From: an uncultured Lachnospiraceae bacterium
Lineage (GTDB): Bacteria; Bacillota; Clostridia; Lachnospirales; Lachnospiraceae
Assembly (NCBI GenBank): GCA_910585295.1
Contig: CAJUDE010000037.1
Coordinates: 84,846 to 148,845 of the forward strand
DNA length: 64,000 nt
Reading direction: 5' to 3'
Positions 40,378 through 49,131 of this stretch are shown in pieces (the stretch's first letter is position 1; each line of letters starts with the position of its first letter). Below the pieces are notes generated by a model. That model was given only the letters and a program-made list of their open reading frames with translations. It was not told the DNA's origin and made no database searches. Both the position numbers and the translations under genes were made by a program.

Positions 40378-41256
40378 CTACTCTATATTTTGGATCTGTT
40401 CCCGGACTTTCTCAATATCTGTTTTCAAATTAATGGCAATGTCAGAGACGGTAAGGTCATTTGCCTTGGAAAGTATGGTATTTGCCTCCCGGTTCATTTC
40501 CTGGGCAATAAAATCCAGCTTCCTGCCTACGCTGCCCCCCATGGCCAGCGTATCCTTGGTGCTTGCAATATGGCTCTTTAGGCGCACTGTCTCTTCATCT
40601 GTGCAAATCCGGTCTGCAAAAATGGTGACTTCCGTCAAGATCCGGCTCTCATCTGCCTGGGCGCCTGCCAAAAGCTCATTCACTTTATCTGTCAGCTTTT
40701 GTCGGTACTCGCTTAAAATCTCAGGGGAACGTTTTTCAATCTGCCCCACATACCCTGACATTGCATCCAACTTCCCAAACAAGTCATTTCGCAGCTTCTC
40801 CCCTTCCTGCACCCTGGATTCCACAAACTGCTCTGCGGCGCCTGTCACTGCCCGTTCCAAAACCTTCCAGAGTTCCTTTTCATCCAGCGTCCGCGCTTCC
40901 ATGGTAATGACTTCTGGACGTTTGGAAAGCTCACAGGCATCCAACGCAAACGGGATGGAAAATTCATCTGCAGCTTGGCGGATATATTTGACATATTCCT
41001 CCGCCAGGCCATGGTTGTATTTCAAATTTATCTGGTTTTCCGTAAAATCTTCATAATTGATATAGACGTCCACTTTGCCGCGCTGGACATAATCTTTCAG
41101 GAGATTGCGGATTGCATTTTCAAAAGAATATAATTTCTTTGGCATCTTAATGGCAATATCCAGGTACCTGTGGTTTACCGACTTCATTTCTACGGTAACC
41201 TGGTATGTGCTTTCTGTAACCTCACAGCATCCGAAGCCGGTCATACTTTTTATCAT
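40378..41256 (-). CDS. yicC: YicC/YloC-family endoribonuclease
   Basis: A 292-residue YicC protein, a family recently shown to be endoribonucleases. The start MIKSMTGFGCCE and the C-terminal GRKLDFIAQEMNREANTILSK are diagnostic. The middle holds long charged helices. ATG 41256 follows CAGGAGG. The promoter at 41286-41314 serves the yicC-gmk-rpoZ operon. Confidence 0.93.
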   Translation of the reverse strand: MIKSMTGFGCCEVTESTYQVTVEMKSVNHRYLDIAIKMPKKLYSFENAIRNLLKDYVQRGKVDVYINYEDFTENQINLKYNHGLAEEYVKYIRQAADEFSIPFALDACELSKRPEVITMEARTLDEKELWKVLERAVTGAAEQFVESRVQEGEKLRNDLFGKLDAMSGYVGQIEKRSPEILSEYRQKLTDKVNELLAGAQADESRILTEVTIFADRICTDEETVRLKSHIASTKDTLAMGGSVGRKLDFIAQEMNREANTILSKANDLTVSDIAINLKTDIEKVREQIQNIE

Positions 41257-41285
41257 AAGAACCTCCTGTATGCATAGATACACGT

Positions 41286-41314
41286 ATTATAAATCAATTC
41301 CCAAAATTAGTCAA
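41286..41314 (-). promoter_or_regulatory. Promoter of yicC-gmk-rpoZ
   Basis: Minus strand: -35 TTGACT (41314-41309), 17-bp spacer, -10 TATAAT (41291-41286). The -35 element ends directly at the carB stop codon. Confidence 0.8.
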
Positions 41315-44300
41315 TTAAGAATTGATCCCTGCATGCAGTTTCTGCAGTGGCTGCACTTCGCTGCTGCCATGCTTTTTCAAGGAAAGTATGCCGCTGATGG
41401 TAGCCTTTGCCGCTGCTGTGGTGGTCATATAAGGTACTTTTTTCTTGATGGCTGCCTTACGCAGATAACTGTCGTCCTCCTTGCGCTCCTGCCCAACAGG
41501 GGTATTGATAATCAGGTCAATCTTCCCATTTGTAATAAGGTCCAGCATATTGGGCCTGCCTTCCTTAAGCTTATTGGTCATTTCCGCCTCAATCCCTGCC
41601 TCCTGTATTAATTTGCAAGTATGCTTAGAAGCGATAATATGGAACCCTGCCTTAGCAAAATCCTTGGCAAGCCCCACCACTTCCGGCTTGTCCCGGTCGC
41701 TGACGGAAATCAGCACAGTGCCTTCCAGCGGAAGCTTCATCTGGGTTGCCTCCTGCGCCTTATAAAAAGCTTCCCCATAAGAGGCGGAAAGGCCAAGGAC
41801 TTCCCCAGTAGAGCGCATTTCTGGCCCTAACACCGGGTCCACCTCCTGGAACATATTAAAGGGGAACACTGCCTCTTTCACCCCATAATATGGGATATCT
41901 TTCTCTTTTAGGCCTGGGACAGGGGATTGCCGTCCAGTCAGCTCTGAGGTAATAATCTCGATCGCCAAAGGCACCATACGGATGTTGCACACCTTAGACA
42001 CCAAAGGCACGGTGCGGGAGGCGCGTGGGTTTGCCTCCAATACAAACACTTTGCCGTTCTCAATGGCATACTGCATGTTCATTAACCCTTGGACATGCAA
42101 TTCCTCTGCTATTTTCCTGGTGTATTCCTTAATCGTCTCCACATTCTCCTCAGAAATATGCCTGGACGGGATAATGCATGCTGAATCCCCAGAATGGACC
42201 CCTGCAAGCTCAATATGCTCCATCACCGCCGGCACAAACGCATGGCGCCCATCGCTGATGGCGTCCGCCTCGCATTCCGTTGCATGCCCTAAGAAACGGT
42301 CAATCAAAATTGGGCGGTCAGGGGTGACCCCTACTGCTGCATCCATGTACCCTGCCATGCTCTGCGCATCATAGACCACTTCCATGCCCCTCCCTCCAAG
42401 GACATAGGAAGGCCGCACCATTACTGGGTAGCCAATGCCTTCTGCAATTTCCAACGCTTCCTCCACATTTACCGCCATCCCGGATTCCGGCATAGGGATA
42501 TTGAGTTTTTCCATCATGGCGCGGAATAAGTCACGGTCTTCTGCCAGGTCTATGACAGACGGGGCGGTGCCTAAAATCTTCACGCCGTTCTTTTCTAGGT
42601 CCGCCGCAAGGTTTAACGGGGTCTGCCCGCCAAATTGGGCGATCACGCCTACCGGCTTCTCCTTCTTGTAAATACTTAAGACGTCCTCAAGCGTCAACGG
42701 CTCAAAGTACAATTTGTCAGAAGTGTCATAATCTGTGGAAACCGTCTCAGGGTTGCAGTTGACAATAATAGTCTCAAAGCCAAGCTTTTTCAATGCGAGG
42801 GAGGCATGGACGCAGCAATAGTCAAATTCAATCCCCTGCCCAATCCGGTTCGGGCCGCCCCCAAGGATCATAATCTTAGGCTTCCCATCCGTGACCAAGT
42901 TCTTATCTGGCGCATTATAGGTGGAATAATAGTAGGCGTTATCCTTCGTCCCGCTTACATGGACCCCTTCCCAGGCTTCCTCCACGCCTAATGCAATGCG
43001 CCTTTCCCTCACTGCGTCTTCTGTGATTTCTAAAATCTGGCTTAAATATTTATCGGAGAACCCATGTTTCTTAGCGGAAACCAAGGCTTCATCCGATGGG
43101 AGCTGGCCTTTGCCTGCAAGGAGGGCTTCCTCCTCTTCCACCAGTTCCTTCATCTGCCCTAAGAAATAATGCTTCACTTTCGTGGCCTCATGGACCTCCT
43201 CTAAGGTTGCCCCTTTACGGAGCGCTTCATATATTATGAAATAGCGTTCGCTGGAAGGGGTGATTAAAAGCTTTAACAGCTCTTCTTTGGACTTCATGCC
43301 AAAATCTTTGGCATGGCCCAGCCCATAACGCCCTGTTTCCAGGCTGCGGATGGCTTTCTGGAAGGCTTCCTTAAACGTCTTGCCAATGCTCATAACCTCC
43401 CCGACTGCCCGCATCTGCGTGCCAAGCTTGTCCTCCACCCCTTTGAATTTCTCAAATGCCCAGCGGGCAAACTTAATTACCACATAGTCCCCATCTGGCA
43501 CATACTTGTCCAGCGTCCCATATTTCCCACATGGGATATCCGCCAACGTAAGCCCTGTGGCAAGCATAGCGGAAACCAGCGCGATGGGGAAGCCTGTCGC
43601 CTTTGACGCCAAAGCAGAGGAACGGGAAGTCCTTGGGTTGATTTCTATAATGATATCCCGGTCTGTCTTTGGGTCGTGGGCCCACTGCACATTGGTGCCG
43701 CCAATCACCTGGATCGATTCCACAATTTTATAGGACTTCTCCTGCAGGCGTTTCTGGACCTCTTGTGATATGGTGAGCATTGGGGCTGAGCAGAAAGAAT
43801 CCCCGGTATGCACCCCAAGGGGGTCGATATTTTCAATAAAGCAGACGGTAATCATATTGTTGTCCGCATCGCGCACCACTTCAAGCTCCAGCTCTTCCCA
43901 GCCAAGAATGGATTCCTCCACCAGCACCTGCCCTACCAGGCTTGCCTGCAGCCCCCTGGCGCATACGGTTTTCAGCTCTTCTACATTATAGACAAGCCCG
44001 CCGCCGGCGCCGCCCATGGTGTAGGCTGGGCGCAGGACGACAGGGTACCCAAGTTTGTCCGCAATCCCCATAGCCTCTTCTACAGAATATGCCACTTCAC
44101 TTCGAGCCATCTCAATCCCAAGCCTGTCCATGGCATTCTTAAATTCAATGCGGTCTTCCCCACGCTCAATGGCGTCCACCTGTACCCCAATTACCTGCAC
44201 CTGGTACTTCTCAAGCACGCCTTTTTTGGCCAGTTCAGAACATAAATTAAGGCCCGACTGCCCGCCAAGGTTCGGCAGCAATGCATCCGGCCGTTCTTTT

Positions 44301-44536
44301 GCAATAATTTGTTCCATGCGCTCTGCATTCAGAGGCTCAATATAAGTAACATCGGCAGTTTCCGGGTCTGTCATAATAGTGGCAGGGTTGGAATTCACCA
44401 ATACAATTTCATACCCCAAACTTCTAAGCGCCTTGCATGCCTGGGTGCCAGAATAGTCAAATTCACATGCCTGCCCAATGACAATAGGGCCGGAACCGAT
44501 AATCAGCACTTTGTGGATATCTTTTCTTTGAGACAT
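41315..44536 (-). CDS. carB: Carbamoyl-phosphate synthase large chain
   Basis: A 1073-residue CarB, full length. It has two ATP-grasp halves (GGGGGPNRIGQGIEFDYC-like loops and AYTMGGAGGG in half one; SYVLGGRGMEVVY in half two), an oligomerisation region, and a C-terminal MGS-like allosteric domain. It makes carbamoyl phosphate for pyrimidines and arginine. ATG 44536 follows CAGGAGG; the open frame back to 44683 runs through promoter and repeat DNA. carA is not next to it, which is unusual, so carA must lie elsewhere or an alternative is used. Confidence 0.97.
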   Translation of the reverse strand: MSQRKDIHKVLIIGSGPIVIGQACEFDYSGTQACKALRSLGYEIVLVNSNPATIMTDPETADVTYIEPLNAERMEQIIAKERPDALLPNLGGQSGLNLCSELAKKGVLEKYQVQVIGVQVDAIERGEDRIEFKNAMDRLGIEMARSEVAYSVEEAMGIADKLGYPVVLRPAYTMGGAGGGLVYNVEELKTVCARGLQASLVGQVLVEESILGWEELELEVVRDADNNMITVCFIENIDPLGVHTGDSFCSAPMLTISQEVQKRLQEKSYKIVESIQVIGGTNVQWAHDPKTDRDIIIEINPRTSRSSALASKATGFPIALVSAMLATGLTLADIPCGKYGTLDKYVPDGDYVVIKFARWAFEKFKGVEDKLGTQMRAVGEVMSIGKTFKEAFQKAIRSLETGRYGLGHAKDFGMKSKEELLKLLITPSSERYFIIYEALRKGATLEEVHEATKVKHYFLGQMKELVEEEEALLAGKGQLPSDEALVSAKKHGFSDKYLSQILEITEDAVRERRIALGVEEAWEGVHVSGTKDNAYYYSTYNAPDKNLVTDGKPKIMILGGGPNRIGQGIEFDYCCVHASLALKKLGFETIIVNCNPETVSTDYDTSDKLYFEPLTLEDVLSIYKKEKPVGVIAQFGGQTPLNLAADLEKNGVKILGTAPSVIDLAEDRDLFRAMMEKLNIPMPESGMAVNVEEALEIAEGIGYPVMVRPSYVLGGRGMEVVYDAQSMAGYMDAAVGVTPDRPILIDRFLGHATECEADAISDGRHAFVPAVMEHIELAGVHSGDSACIIPSRHISEENVETIKEYTRKIAEELHVQGLMNMQYAIENGKVFVLEANPRASRTVPLVSKVCNIRMVPLAIEIITSELTGRQSPVPGLKEKDIPYYGVKEAVFPFNMFQEVDPVLGPEMRSTGEVLGLSASYGEAFYKAQEATQMKLPLEGTVLISVSDRDKPEVVGLAKDFAKAGFHIIASKHTCKLIQEAGIEAEMTNKLKEGRPNMLDLITNGKIDLIINTPVGQERKEDDSYLRKAAIKKKVPYMTTTAAAKATISGILSLKKHGSSEVQPLQKLHAGINS

Positions 44537-44593
44537 TCTTGTTCCTCCTGTCTGTACACTAGAAATTTTAGTAAATTGTTTTCCTGGATCCCT

Positions 44594-44622
44594 ATTATAC
44601 AGGAAAATGAACCTGGTAGCAA
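44594..44622 (-). promoter_or_regulatory. Probable promoter of carB
   Basis: Minus strand: -35 TTGCTA (44622-44617), 17-bp spacer, -10 TATAAT (44599-44594). The leader to carB is about 50 bases, with no PyrR-type attenuator seen. Repeat copy B begins three bases beyond the -35. Confidence 0.65.
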
Positions 44623-44624
44623 TG

Positions 44625-44725
44625 AAAAATATAATTTGAGTTTCCCCATTTTGCAATCCATAGCGCCAAAAGGTTTCCATCACTTTGCGAGGGAAACACG
44701 TTGCACATAAAAGCGCTATGGAACA
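44625..44725. repeat. Dispersed ~100-bp repeat, copy B
   Basis: Aligns ungapped with 8770-8870, about 82 of 101 positions by eye. It contains its own 9-bp inverted repeat, CCATAGCGC (44658-44666) and GCGCTATGG (44713-44721). It fills most of the gap between the diverging carB and GntR promoters. Confidence 0.8.
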
Positions 44726-44740
44726 AATCTTGGAAACTGC

Positions 44741-44790
44741 TTGACTTTTCTAAGAAAACATTTTATTGTATCATTTATATAGTACAATAA
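44741..44790 (+). promoter_or_regulatory. Promoter and probable operator of the GntR/ABC operon
   Basis: -35 TTGACT (44741-44746), 17-bp spacer, -10 TATTGT (44764-44769). An 8-bp inverted repeat, TTATTGTA (44763-44770) and TACAATAA (44783-44790), overlaps the -10 and start region. YtrA-type GntR regulators commonly repress their own operon from such a site. Confidence 0.6.
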
Positions 44791-44815
44791 TACATAAGGG
44801 GAACGAGGTGATTTG

Positions 44816-45214
44816 ATGCCATGGAATTTAAATTCTGACCGGCCAATTTTTATCCAGATAATTGAAAAGATACAGATGGACATTATTTCAGGGGCTTACA
44901 GGCCAGGGGACAAGCTTCCGTCTGTCCGGGAGCTTGCCCAGGAAGCGTCCGTGAACCCCAATACCATGCAAAAAGCGCTTTCTGAACTGGAGCGTACGGG
45001 GCTTGTATATTCCCAGCGCACCAGCGGACGGTTTATTACGGAGGACACGATTATGATTGACCAATTAAAATCTGAGCTTGCAAAAGAAGTCGTAACAGAG
45101 TTTTTAGAAACCATGCAAAAACTTGGGTTCCAGAGGGAAGAGACAATTTCCCTGCTTGAAAAAGCCATTGGCGTGGAACCGGAAGGGGGTGATGGAAATG
45201 ATACTGGAATGTAA
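44816..45214 (+). CDS. YtrA-subfamily GntR transcriptional regulator
   Basis: A 132-residue short GntR regulator. The winged helix (PIFIQIIEKIQMDIISGAYR, LPSVRELAQEASVNPNTMQK, GLVYSQRTSGRFI) is followed by a short helical tail (VVTEFLETMQKLGF), the YtrA type that precedes ABC transporter genes. ATG 44816 follows AGGTG; a TTG directly before it is also in frame. Its stop overlaps the ATPase gene, so the operon is coupled. Confidence 0.92.
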   Translation: MPWNLNSDRPIFIQIIEKIQMDIISGAYRPGDKLPSVRELAQEASVNPNTMQKALSELERTGLVYSQRTSGRFITEDTIMIDQLKSELAKEVVTEFLETMQKLGFQREETISLLEKAIGVEPEGGDGNDTGM

Positions 45215-45899
45215 AAGCCTGGCCAAAGCATATTCTGGCTCCCCAGCCCTTTTGGGCATTGACCTCCAAATTGGGAGCGGCCATATTGTGGGGCTTCTTG
45301 GGCCAAACGGGAGCGGGAAAACCACATTGATAAAATTGGCGGCAGGGCTTTTGTCCCCAGACTCCGGGACAATCCTGGTGCAGGGAAACCCTGTTGGGCC
45401 AGCCAGCAAAAGCCTTGTCTCCTACCTGCCAGACCATGCATATCTGGACGGCCACAGGAAAGTGAGGGAGGCCATTGGGTTCTTCCATGATTTCTATACG
45501 GACTTTGAGCCAGACAGGGCTTATGGGATGCTGGAGAAATTAAGCATTGACCCAAACCAGAAATTAAAGGCGCTGTCTAAAGGGACAAAAGAAAAAGTGC
45601 AATTGATTTTGGCAATGAGCCGGCGGGCAAAGCTGTATTTGCTAGACGAGCCAATTGCAGGGGTAGACCCAGCAGCCAGAGACTATATCCTACAGACAAT
45701 ATTGTCCAATTATGATGAAAGCGCCTCAATTTTGATTTCCACCCATTTGATTTCGGATATTGAAAATATTTTGGACGAGGTTGTTTTTTTGCAAAATGGG
45801 AAAATCCATACCCATGCTTCTGTAGACCTGCTCCGGCAGGAAAGCCATAAATCAATTGACGCTCTGTTCCGGGAGGTGTTCCAATGTTCAGGAAATTAA
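45198..45899 (+). CDS. ABC transporter ATP-binding protein
   Basis: A 233-residue ABC ATPase. Walker A GPNGSGKTT, an ABC signature with an unusual ALSKGTKEK (LSxG), Walker B LYLLDEPIAGVD and H-loop ISTHLISDIE are present. ATG 45198 has AGGGGG eight bases upstream, better spaced than ATG 45192. It overlaps both neighbours. With the GntR regulator and one permease it resembles a YtrA-type or bacitracin-like exporter; the substrate is unknown. Confidence 0.92.
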   Translation: MILECKSLAKAYSGSPALLGIDLQIGSGHIVGLLGPNGSGKTTLIKLAAGLLSPDSGTILVQGNPVGPASKSLVSYLPDHAYLDGHRKVREAIGFFHDFYTDFEPDRAYGMLEKLSIDPNQKLKALSKGTKEKVQLILAMSRRAKLYLLDEPIAGVDPAARDYILQTILSNYDESASILISTHLISDIENILDEVVFLQNGKIHTHASVDLLRQESHKSIDALFREVFQCSGN

Positions 45900-46726
45900 T
45901 GAAACATGAGTGGCATGACACTTATAAAGCCATGCTCACAGTAAACTTGGCCTTAATCCTGCTTACGCTAATTGGCTGCTGCATCTTAAACACCAGCGTT
46001 TTCGAGCATAGGGAGACGTCTCCTGTAGCCGTCCTTATTGTATTCTTTTACATTATGTCCCTGGCAACTTGCGGGATTGTGGCGACATGTTACCTTTGCA
46101 TCCGGTTCTACCGGAACTTATTTGGCAAAGAAGGGTACCTGATGCACGCCCTGCCCGTGAAGCCAGCGCAGCTTCTCCATTCCAAATTAATAGTTGGATA
46201 TGCCTGGAGCATGTTAAATTCCCTTTTATGCATAGCTTCTGTGGCACTGCTGGCCTTTCTTGCGTTGTTCCAGTATGCAAAAGCCAATGGGGTGGATGGG
46301 ATCTCCCCACTGCTGCAGTGGGGCGGCATGGACAATGCCAGGACCATTGATTTGGAATCCGCATTTGAGGATATTTTTGGCTATAAACCCATCGGGTTCC
46401 TGCTTCAGTTCTGCATCCTGCAGGTTTTCAGCGACCTTGCTTCCCTGCTGACCGGATATGTCAGCATACTTCTGGGGCAGCTAGTGGAGAAATACAAGGT
46501 TATGTCAGCCATAGGGTTTTACATAGCCCTGTACCTTGCCAACCAAACAATATGCTCCATTATGATAACCCTGCCAAGCCTCACTGCATTGTCAAAGGAG
46601 GGGGAAAGCTTCCTTAAGTTCTATTGTAAGACAATGATGCACTATGCCATTGTCAGCCAGGTTTTGGCTGGGGCTGCCCTGTACCTTGCCGCATTGCTGC
46701 TTATGCGCCGAAAACAAAACCTGTAG
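45884..46726 (+). CDS. ABC transporter permease (membrane subunit)
   Basis: A 280-residue membrane protein with about six hydrophobic segments (VNLALILLTLIGCCIL, VAVLIVFFYIMSLATCGIV, ALLAFLALFQ, LLTGYVSILLG and others). The conserved FYRNLFGKEGYLMHALPVKP loop is typical of the ABC-2-like permeases that pair with YtrA-type operons. A stretch of acidic residues sits at DLESAFEDIF. It overlaps the ATPase by 16 bases and ends the operon. Confidence 0.85.
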   Translation: MFRKLMKHEWHDTYKAMLTVNLALILLTLIGCCILNTSVFEHRETSPVAVLIVFFYIMSLATCGIVATCYLCIRFYRNLFGKEGYLMHALPVKPAQLLHSKLIVGYAWSMLNSLLCIASVALLAFLALFQYAKANGVDGISPLLQWGGMDNARTIDLESAFEDIFGYKPIGFLLQFCILQVFSDLASLLTGYVSILLGQLVEKYKVMSAIGFYIALYLANQTICSIMITLPSLTALSKEGESFLKFYCKTMMHYAIVSQVLAGAALYLAALLLMRRKQNL

Positions 46727-46829
46727 TCAAATGCAAGTAAAAACGTCGATATTTAACCGCCGGAGCAATACCCCGTAGCAGCGGCAAACAACGGCATAAC
46801 TTTAATTATACCACAGCCTTTTGGGTTCC

Positions 46830-46877
46830 TGCCATATGAAATGGCGCAAGGATATATTTGCGCCATTTCATATGGCA
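46830..46877. terminator. 20-bp perfect hairpin between converging genes
   Basis: TGCCATATGAAATGGCGCAA (46830-46849) and its exact reverse complement (46858-46877) flank an 8-nt loop. It lies about 100 bases past the permease and 75 before the XRE-TPR stop, so it may end both transcripts. There is no long T-run on either side, so a folded-element origin is also possible. Confidence 0.6.
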
Positions 46878-46951
46878 ATGCCATGCAGCCGTTTGCTATA
46901 CTGTCAAGCAGGAGGGGGGTGTTTTCATGTGAAAAGCCAAATAGTTAGAGC

Positions 46952-47878
46952 CTATATCCGTATGCCATAATGCGTCCTGGCATATCGTTTCACTTGTTCA
47001 GCATGTTCTTGCTGATTGACTGCCTGGAATACGGCACTGCTCTGTAGGAAAAATTCTTTTGACATATCATGCTGCCCTAACTCTGCCAATGCGCAGGCCT
47101 TATTGCAAAGGAGCATGGGGAATGTATGCAGTTTCCCATATTTAATGCAATAGTCTATGCCCGCCTGGCAGAGGGCAAGGGCGTCTTTGCACATCCCTGT
47201 TTTGCCAAGCCAGGAAGACAGGTTCTGCAAAACCATGGGGTATGTTACAGACATCTCGTTATCCTGCAGGATATGCGTTTCCATATACCCCTTCAATTCA
47301 GAGAGCAATTGTATCCCGTCCAGCGCCCTCCCAAGGCTATGGTAGGCGCAGCCAATGCTGTTTAAGATTGCGATCTCATGGTAGGTGAGGAGCCTCGCCT
47401 TAATATGGACCCCATCAAAATCCGGCATGGTCATATGGATGGCGCCTAAAAGCTCCTGCAGTACCCATTGCATGCTTTTCCCTTTCTGTTCCTGAATCAA
47501 CGCCCTTGCGAAAGCAAGGTATTGCTCCTCCATCTTGAGCCTCTGCGCCTTTTTGGGGTTTTTCTTAATGTTCCTCTCTATATTGCTGGCAAAGAACTCC
47601 GCCTGCTCAAAATCCCTGTTCCCAAGGCTGTGCGCCAACTGCTGCTCAAGCTCGTACCGTTCCCATTCTTCCTGGCTTAAATAAATATTGCAGACCCGGT
47701 CTGTGACCCCCAAGCGCTGCATCAATCCGTCCAAAATCTTTTTCCCAGGGGCCTGCAGGCCATTTTCAATCCTGGATAAGGTGGAAGCTGCGCAAATCCC
47801 ATAACTCAACTCTTCCTGGGAATAATTCTGGCGCTCCCTGGCATCCCGTATTAATTCCCCAATGGTGTAATAAGCCAT
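46952..47878 (-). CDS. XRE-family regulator with TPR-like C-terminus
   Basis: A 308-residue regulator: an N-terminal XRE helix-turn-helix (about residues 5-60; TIGELIRDARERQNYSQEEL, ICAASTLSRIENG) and a long helical region resembling TPR repeats (FEQAEFFASNIERNIKKNPK, HEIAILNSIGCAYHSLGRAL, ALALCQAGIDYCIKYGK). The architecture is that of Rgg/PlcR-type peptide-sensing regulators, but no cognate peptide gene is visible next to it. A TTG at 47911 is an alternative start; ATG 47878 has a distant GGGG site. Confidence 0.82.
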   Translation of the reverse strand: MAYYTIGELIRDARERQNYSQEELSYGICAASTLSRIENGLQAPGKKILDGLMQRLGVTDRVCNIYLSQEEWERYELEQQLAHSLGNRDFEQAEFFASNIERNIKKNPKKAQRLKMEEQYLAFARALIQEQKGKSMQWVLQELLGAIHMTMPDFDGVHIKARLLTYHEIAILNSIGCAYHSLGRALDGIQLLSELKGYMETHILQDNEMSVTYPMVLQNLSSWLGKTGMCKDALALCQAGIDYCIKYGKLHTFPMLLCNKACALAELGQHDMSKEFFLQSSAVFQAVNQQEHAEQVKRYARTHYGIRI

Positions 47879-47928
47879 GGCGCCGTACGCCCCTTTCCTT
47901 GAATTTGCCAAAATCTGACATTATTCTT

Positions 47929-47957
47929 ATAATATCCAGTCTATTTCCCTTTGTCAA
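47929..47957 (-). promoter_or_regulatory. Promoter of the XRE-TPR regulator
   Basis: Minus strand: -35 TTGACA (47957-47952), 17-bp spacer, -10 TATTAT (47934-47929). The -35 lies within the last codons of the histidine kinase. Confidence 0.65.
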
Positions 47958-49128
47958 CGGGAAGGTTCAGGCATAAAATAAAAGATTTCGTCCAAGGCCC
48001 CACAGGTTCCTGGCTCAAAGAAAGGCTCCCGCCATGCATGGCAATAATTTTGTGGGCAATGCTTAGCCCAAGCCCGCTCCCTCCTTTGCTTTTGCGGGAC
48101 TCATCCCCAGACACAAACGGGTCAAAAATATATGCCGCCGTCTTTTCTGGGATGGGCGCCCCGTTGTCGCGGATGCAGATGGAGGCTGCCCCATCCTCCC
48201 ATTCTGCCTTTACAGACACTTTCGTCCCCTTCGGGTTATGCCGTATGGCATTGTTCAATAAATTAGTGGCCACCCGCTGGAACTGCAGCTTGTCCACGGG
48301 CATCCTGGCCTCTTCCTCTGGGATTTCCAGGAAAAGCTCCATTTCCTTTTCCTCAAAGTCCAGATAGAGGGCGGCAATGCATTCCCGCAGAAGCTCCCAC
48401 AGGTCCTCCTCCGTCTTATCAAGCTGGTACCCTTCGCTGTCTAGCTTCACATATTCAAACAGGAGGTTAAGCAGCCCGCCCATCTGCATGGATTTGCCAT
48501 AAATGGCCTCTAAGTATTCCCTCCTGGGGGCACCCTCCTCTTCCAGCAGCGCCTTTGCGTAGCCTGCCACCGTGGTCATAGGGGTCTTAAGGTCATGGGC
48601 CACATCAGACAGCAACAGGTTCCTCCTTCTGTTATATTCTTCCTGCTGCCTGCGTTCCTGCTCCTCCAATTGGCGGATATGCTGCCCCACCATATGGCTG
48701 AAGGCAACCGCCGCGACGGCATAGGGCAAAAGGAGCGTCAGGACAACCAAAATGCTAAAAAACGCCGTGCCTAATACATAAATCCATGTCTCTTTTGGGG
48801 ACATATGGCTGGTCTGGCTTATGATAAGGCTGCTTAAGTGCTTCCCTGCAAATTTCTCGGCAAGCCCTTGAAGGCCCACCCCCGCAATGTTTGGGAATTG
48901 GCTGCAGACCCCTAAGGCTGCCAAAAAAGCGACCCCGCGCAGCAGCATGCCAACCGTCTGCCCGCTCCCCCCATTTGCCATAAAAAAACTGATGTGGAAC
49001 GTCTCCTCCACCCAGGGGTACACCGCCTCCTCATACCAAAGGTTCAGCGCCGCCTCGCTGAAAGAGACCAGCGCCAGGATTAACAGGAACCGGCGGATAA
49101 AAAACCATTTCCAAGTTGCATGCTTCAT
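47941..49128 (-). CDS. Sensor histidine kinase
   Basis: A 395-residue membrane histidine kinase. Two to three hydrophobic segments (about residues 10-29, 55-75, 118-145) enclose a short outer loop. The phospho-accepting His178 lies in SDVAHDLKTPMTT; N box NLLNNAIRHNPKG, G1 IRDNGAPIP and G2 GGSGLGLSIAHKI follow. It partners the response regulator 3 bases upstream. The sensed signal is unknown; the DUF975 gene of the same operon may be part of the sensor. Confidence 0.92.
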   Translation of the reverse strand: MKHATWKWFFIRRFLLILALVSFSEAALNLWYEEAVYPWVEETFHISFFMANGGSGQTVGMLLRGVAFLAALGVCSQFPNIAGVGLQGLAEKFAGKHLSSLIISQTSHMSPKETWIYVLGTAFFSILVVLTLLLPYAVAAVAFSHMVGQHIRQLEEQERRQQEEYNRRRNLLLSDVAHDLKTPMTTVAGYAKALLEEEGAPRREYLEAIYGKSMQMGGLLNLLFEYVKLDSEGYQLDKTEEDLWELLRECIAALYLDFEEKEMELFLEIPEEEARMPVDKLQFQRVATNLLNNAIRHNPKGTKVSVKAEWEDGAASICIRDNGAPIPEKTAAYIFDPFVSGDESRKSKGGSGLGLSIAHKIIAMHGGSLSLSQEPVGPWTKSFILCLNLPVDKGK

Positions 49129-49131
49129 CCT

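Noticed and set aside
44537..44683. Upstream extension of carB
   Set aside because: It covers the promoter and repeat copy B; family proteins start at MSQRKDIHKV with AGGAGG upstream.
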